Position numbers and translations under genes: made by a program. 7,301 bases of DNA. Origin: an uncultured Pseudomonadota bacterium (lineage in GTDB: Bacteria; Pseudomonadota; Gammaproteobacteria; Burkholderiales; Thiobacillaceae). Below the pieces are notes generated by a model that did no database searches, was not told the origin of the DNA, and saw only the letters and a program-made list of their open reading frames with translations. Below, in pieces: positions 6,307 to 7,301 of this stretch (within the stretch, counting starts at the first letter, position 1; each line of letters opens with the position of its first letter). The stretch covers positions 1 to 7,301 of the forward strand of contig CAIXFP010000827.1 in NCBI GenBank assembly GCA_903918705.1, given 5' to 3'.

Positions 6307-6800
6307 CGGCCGGCCTCCGCCAGGGTGGACTGGAAATGGCCGTCGCTGCCGCTGATCAAGGCGCTCGCCTCGCCGGAAGTTATTTCCACGGCAACGTCGT
6401 GGCCGCCGGCCAGGGCGACCCGCTGACCCAGGGCCAGGGCATGGCCGTCCACCGCGATGCCGCGCAGCTTCATGCCGCCCGGCAACTGGCGCGGGTGCAA
6501 CAGGTCGTCGCTGGAAATCGTGCTCCAGTCCGGGCCGGCGTCGTTGATTTCGCGGCTCTGGAATTCGTAGCCGCCGTCGAGGCCCACCCAGGCCAGGGTC
6601 ATCCCCGTGGTGGCGGACTCCTCGCTGGCCAGGCCGAACAGCACGGCCAGGCGATTGCCTTCCTCGCGCACCGCGACGCGGGGGTCCGGGCGCAGCGCGA
6701 CGACCGTGGTGGCCACCCCCACGCCGATGATCACCAGGACCACCAGCAATTCCAGCAGGGTGAAGCCGGCCTCAGAGGGACCAGTTGCCGATGTCCGCAT
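6303..6800 (-). CDS. gspH: Type II secretion minor pseudopilin GspH
   Basis: This 165-residue protein has a 12-residue leader (MRTSATGPSEAG) followed by the prepilin motif FTLLELLVVLVIIGVGVATTV with Glu at mature position 5. REEGNRLAVLFGLASEES (about 45-62) and GYEFQSRE (about 77-84) fit the GspH/FimT fold, which links the tip complex to the GspG shaft. The beta-rich C-terminal half includes LPGGMKLRGIAVDG. The start overlaps the end of gspG by 29 bases; a GAGGG motif 5 bases upstream of the ATG supports it, and no later ATG, GTG or TTG precedes the leader cleavage site. GspH is the most divergent pseudopilin, and the assignment rests on motif plus gene order. Confidence 0.9.
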   Translation of the reverse strand: MRTSATGPSEAGFTLLELLVVLVIIGVGVATTVVALRPDPRVAVREEGNRLAVLFGLASEESATTGMTLAWVGLDGGYEFQSREINDAGPDWSTISSDDLLHPRQLPGGMKLRGIAVDGHALALGQRVALAGGHDVAVEITSGEASALISGSDGHFQSTLAEAGR

Positions 6801-7206
6801 CCTTGCCCTCGCCTCCGACCTGGCCGTCGGCTCCCAGGCTGTAGACGTCGATCTCGCCGTGCTTGCCCGGATTGAGATAGAGGTATTGATTGCCCCAGGG
6901 ATCCTTGGGCATCTTCTCCAGGTAGCCGCCGGCTTTCCAGTTGCCCGGGATGGGCTCGATGGTGGGCTTTGTCACCAGGGCCTGGAGCCCCTGCTCGGTG
7001 GTGGGATAGCGGATGTTGTCGAGGCGATACAGCTTGAGCGCCTGGACGATGCTGGCGATGTCCTGGGTGGCGGCCATGATCCGGGCGTCGTCGGGGCGGC
7101 TCATGATCTTCGGCGCGATCATCGCCGCCAGCACCCCCAGGATGACCAGGACCACCATGAGTTCGATAAGGGTGAAACCTTTGTTGCGCAGTGTGTGGTT
7201 TTGCAT
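6772..7206 (-). CDS. gspG: Type II secretion major pseudopilin GspG
   Basis: This 144-residue protein is strongly conserved. The leader MQNHTLRNKG is followed by FTLIELMVVLVILGVLAAMIAPKIM, with Glu at mature position 5. Further hallmarks are ALKLYRLDNIRYPTTEQGLQAL (about 56-77), the loop LEKMPKDPWGNQYLYLNPG (about 96-114) and the C-terminal calcium-binding loop SLGADGQVGGEGKDADIGNW (about 123-142). GspG polymerises into the periplasmic pseudopilus that pushes substrates through the secretin, after processing by the prepilin peptidase GspO/PilD. GAGG lies 6 bases before the ATG. It follows gspF by 8 bases, without an intervening gspC. Confidence 0.97.
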   Translation of the reverse strand: MQNHTLRNKGFTLIELMVVLVILGVLAAMIAPKIMSRPDDARIMAATQDIASIVQALKLYRLDNIRYPTTEQGLQALVTKPTIEPIPGNWKAGGYLEKMPKDPWGNQYLYLNPGKHGEIDVYSLGADGQVGGEGKDADIGNWSL

Positions 7207-7214
7207 GTCGGACC

Positions 7215-7301
7215 TCAGTGCACGAGACGATTCATGTCGATGATGGGCTCCAGGGTGGCCAGCACGATGACCAGCATTACCGCGCCCATGATCAGGATCA
7301 G
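7215..7301 (-). CDS. gspF: Type II secretion inner-membrane platform protein GspF, C-terminal end
   Basis: Only the last 28 codons and the TGA stop are in the window; the gene continues past the right edge. The hydrophobic run LILIMGAVMLVIVLATLEPIIDMN matches the final membrane helix and tail of GspF/PilC-family proteins, which typically read MGxVVxxIVLAxLLPIFxxN. GspF is the polytopic core of the inner-membrane platform that works with the GspE ATPase. The position directly upstream of gspG is the standard one. Too short for the ORF threshold, but the context is strong. Confidence 0.85.
   Translation of the reverse strand: MILIMGAVMLVIVLATLEPIIDMNRLVH

Noticed and set aside
5889..6771. Near-identical DNA segments at about 5889-5919, 6268-6298 and 6740-6770 (CACCAGCA...GGGTGAAGCC)
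   Set aside because: They encode the conserved prepilin motif G-FTLxE-(V/L)LVxLV in gspJ, gspI and gspH, so the similarity reflects protein homology, not a repeat element.

Overview
The window carries most of a type II secretion system (T2SS) operon on the minus strand, flanked on the left by a periplasmic peptidyl-prolyl isomerase lipoprotein and the 3' end of a metal-respiration-type outer-membrane barrel. The GC-rich coding sequence, an EpsD-family isomerase (described mainly from Betaproteobacteria) and an MtrB/PioB-family barrel together suggest a betaproteobacterium, perhaps of the Nitrosomonadales/Gallionellales/Rhodocyclales type with extracellular electron transfer ability. That placement is inference; no rRNA or other taxonomic marker is present.

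Layout: 1-557 (+) is the C-terminal part of an MtrB/PioB-family barrel. The 558-799 region is a convergent intergenic spacer with a strong perfect hairpin (terminator candidate) and three related palindromic repeats. 800-1651 (-) is an EpsD-family peptidyl-prolyl isomerase lipoprotein. 1652-1810 is a spacer with a small inverted repeat and a possible promoter for that gene. From 1811 to the right edge, all on the minus strand and reading right to left, lie gspF (last 28 codons only), gspG, gspH, gspI, gspJ, gspK, gspL, gspM and gspN.

The T2SS genes together encode the inner-membrane platform (GspF, GspL, GspM), the major pseudopilin (GspG), the minor tip pseudopilins (GspH, GspI, GspJ, GspK) and the accessory protein GspN. 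gspC (clamp), gspD (secretin), gspE (ATPase) and gspO (prepilin peptidase) are not in the window. The genes are very tightly packed: H/I, I/J, J/K and M/N share 4-base ATGA or GTGA stop/start overlaps, and G/H and L/M overlap by more. The one exception is gspK-gspL, where a 133-base gap is closed by a near-perfect 20-bp inverted repeat. That repeat runs from the last base of the gspK stop codon to the second base of the gspL start codon and contains the gspL ribosome binding site. This is the most unusual structure in the window.

The barrel and T2SS genes converge and are not co-transcribed. Their proximity still fits an organism that exports outer-surface cytochromes, since T2SS is known to deliver such cytochromes in Shewanella. 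That link is inference here.
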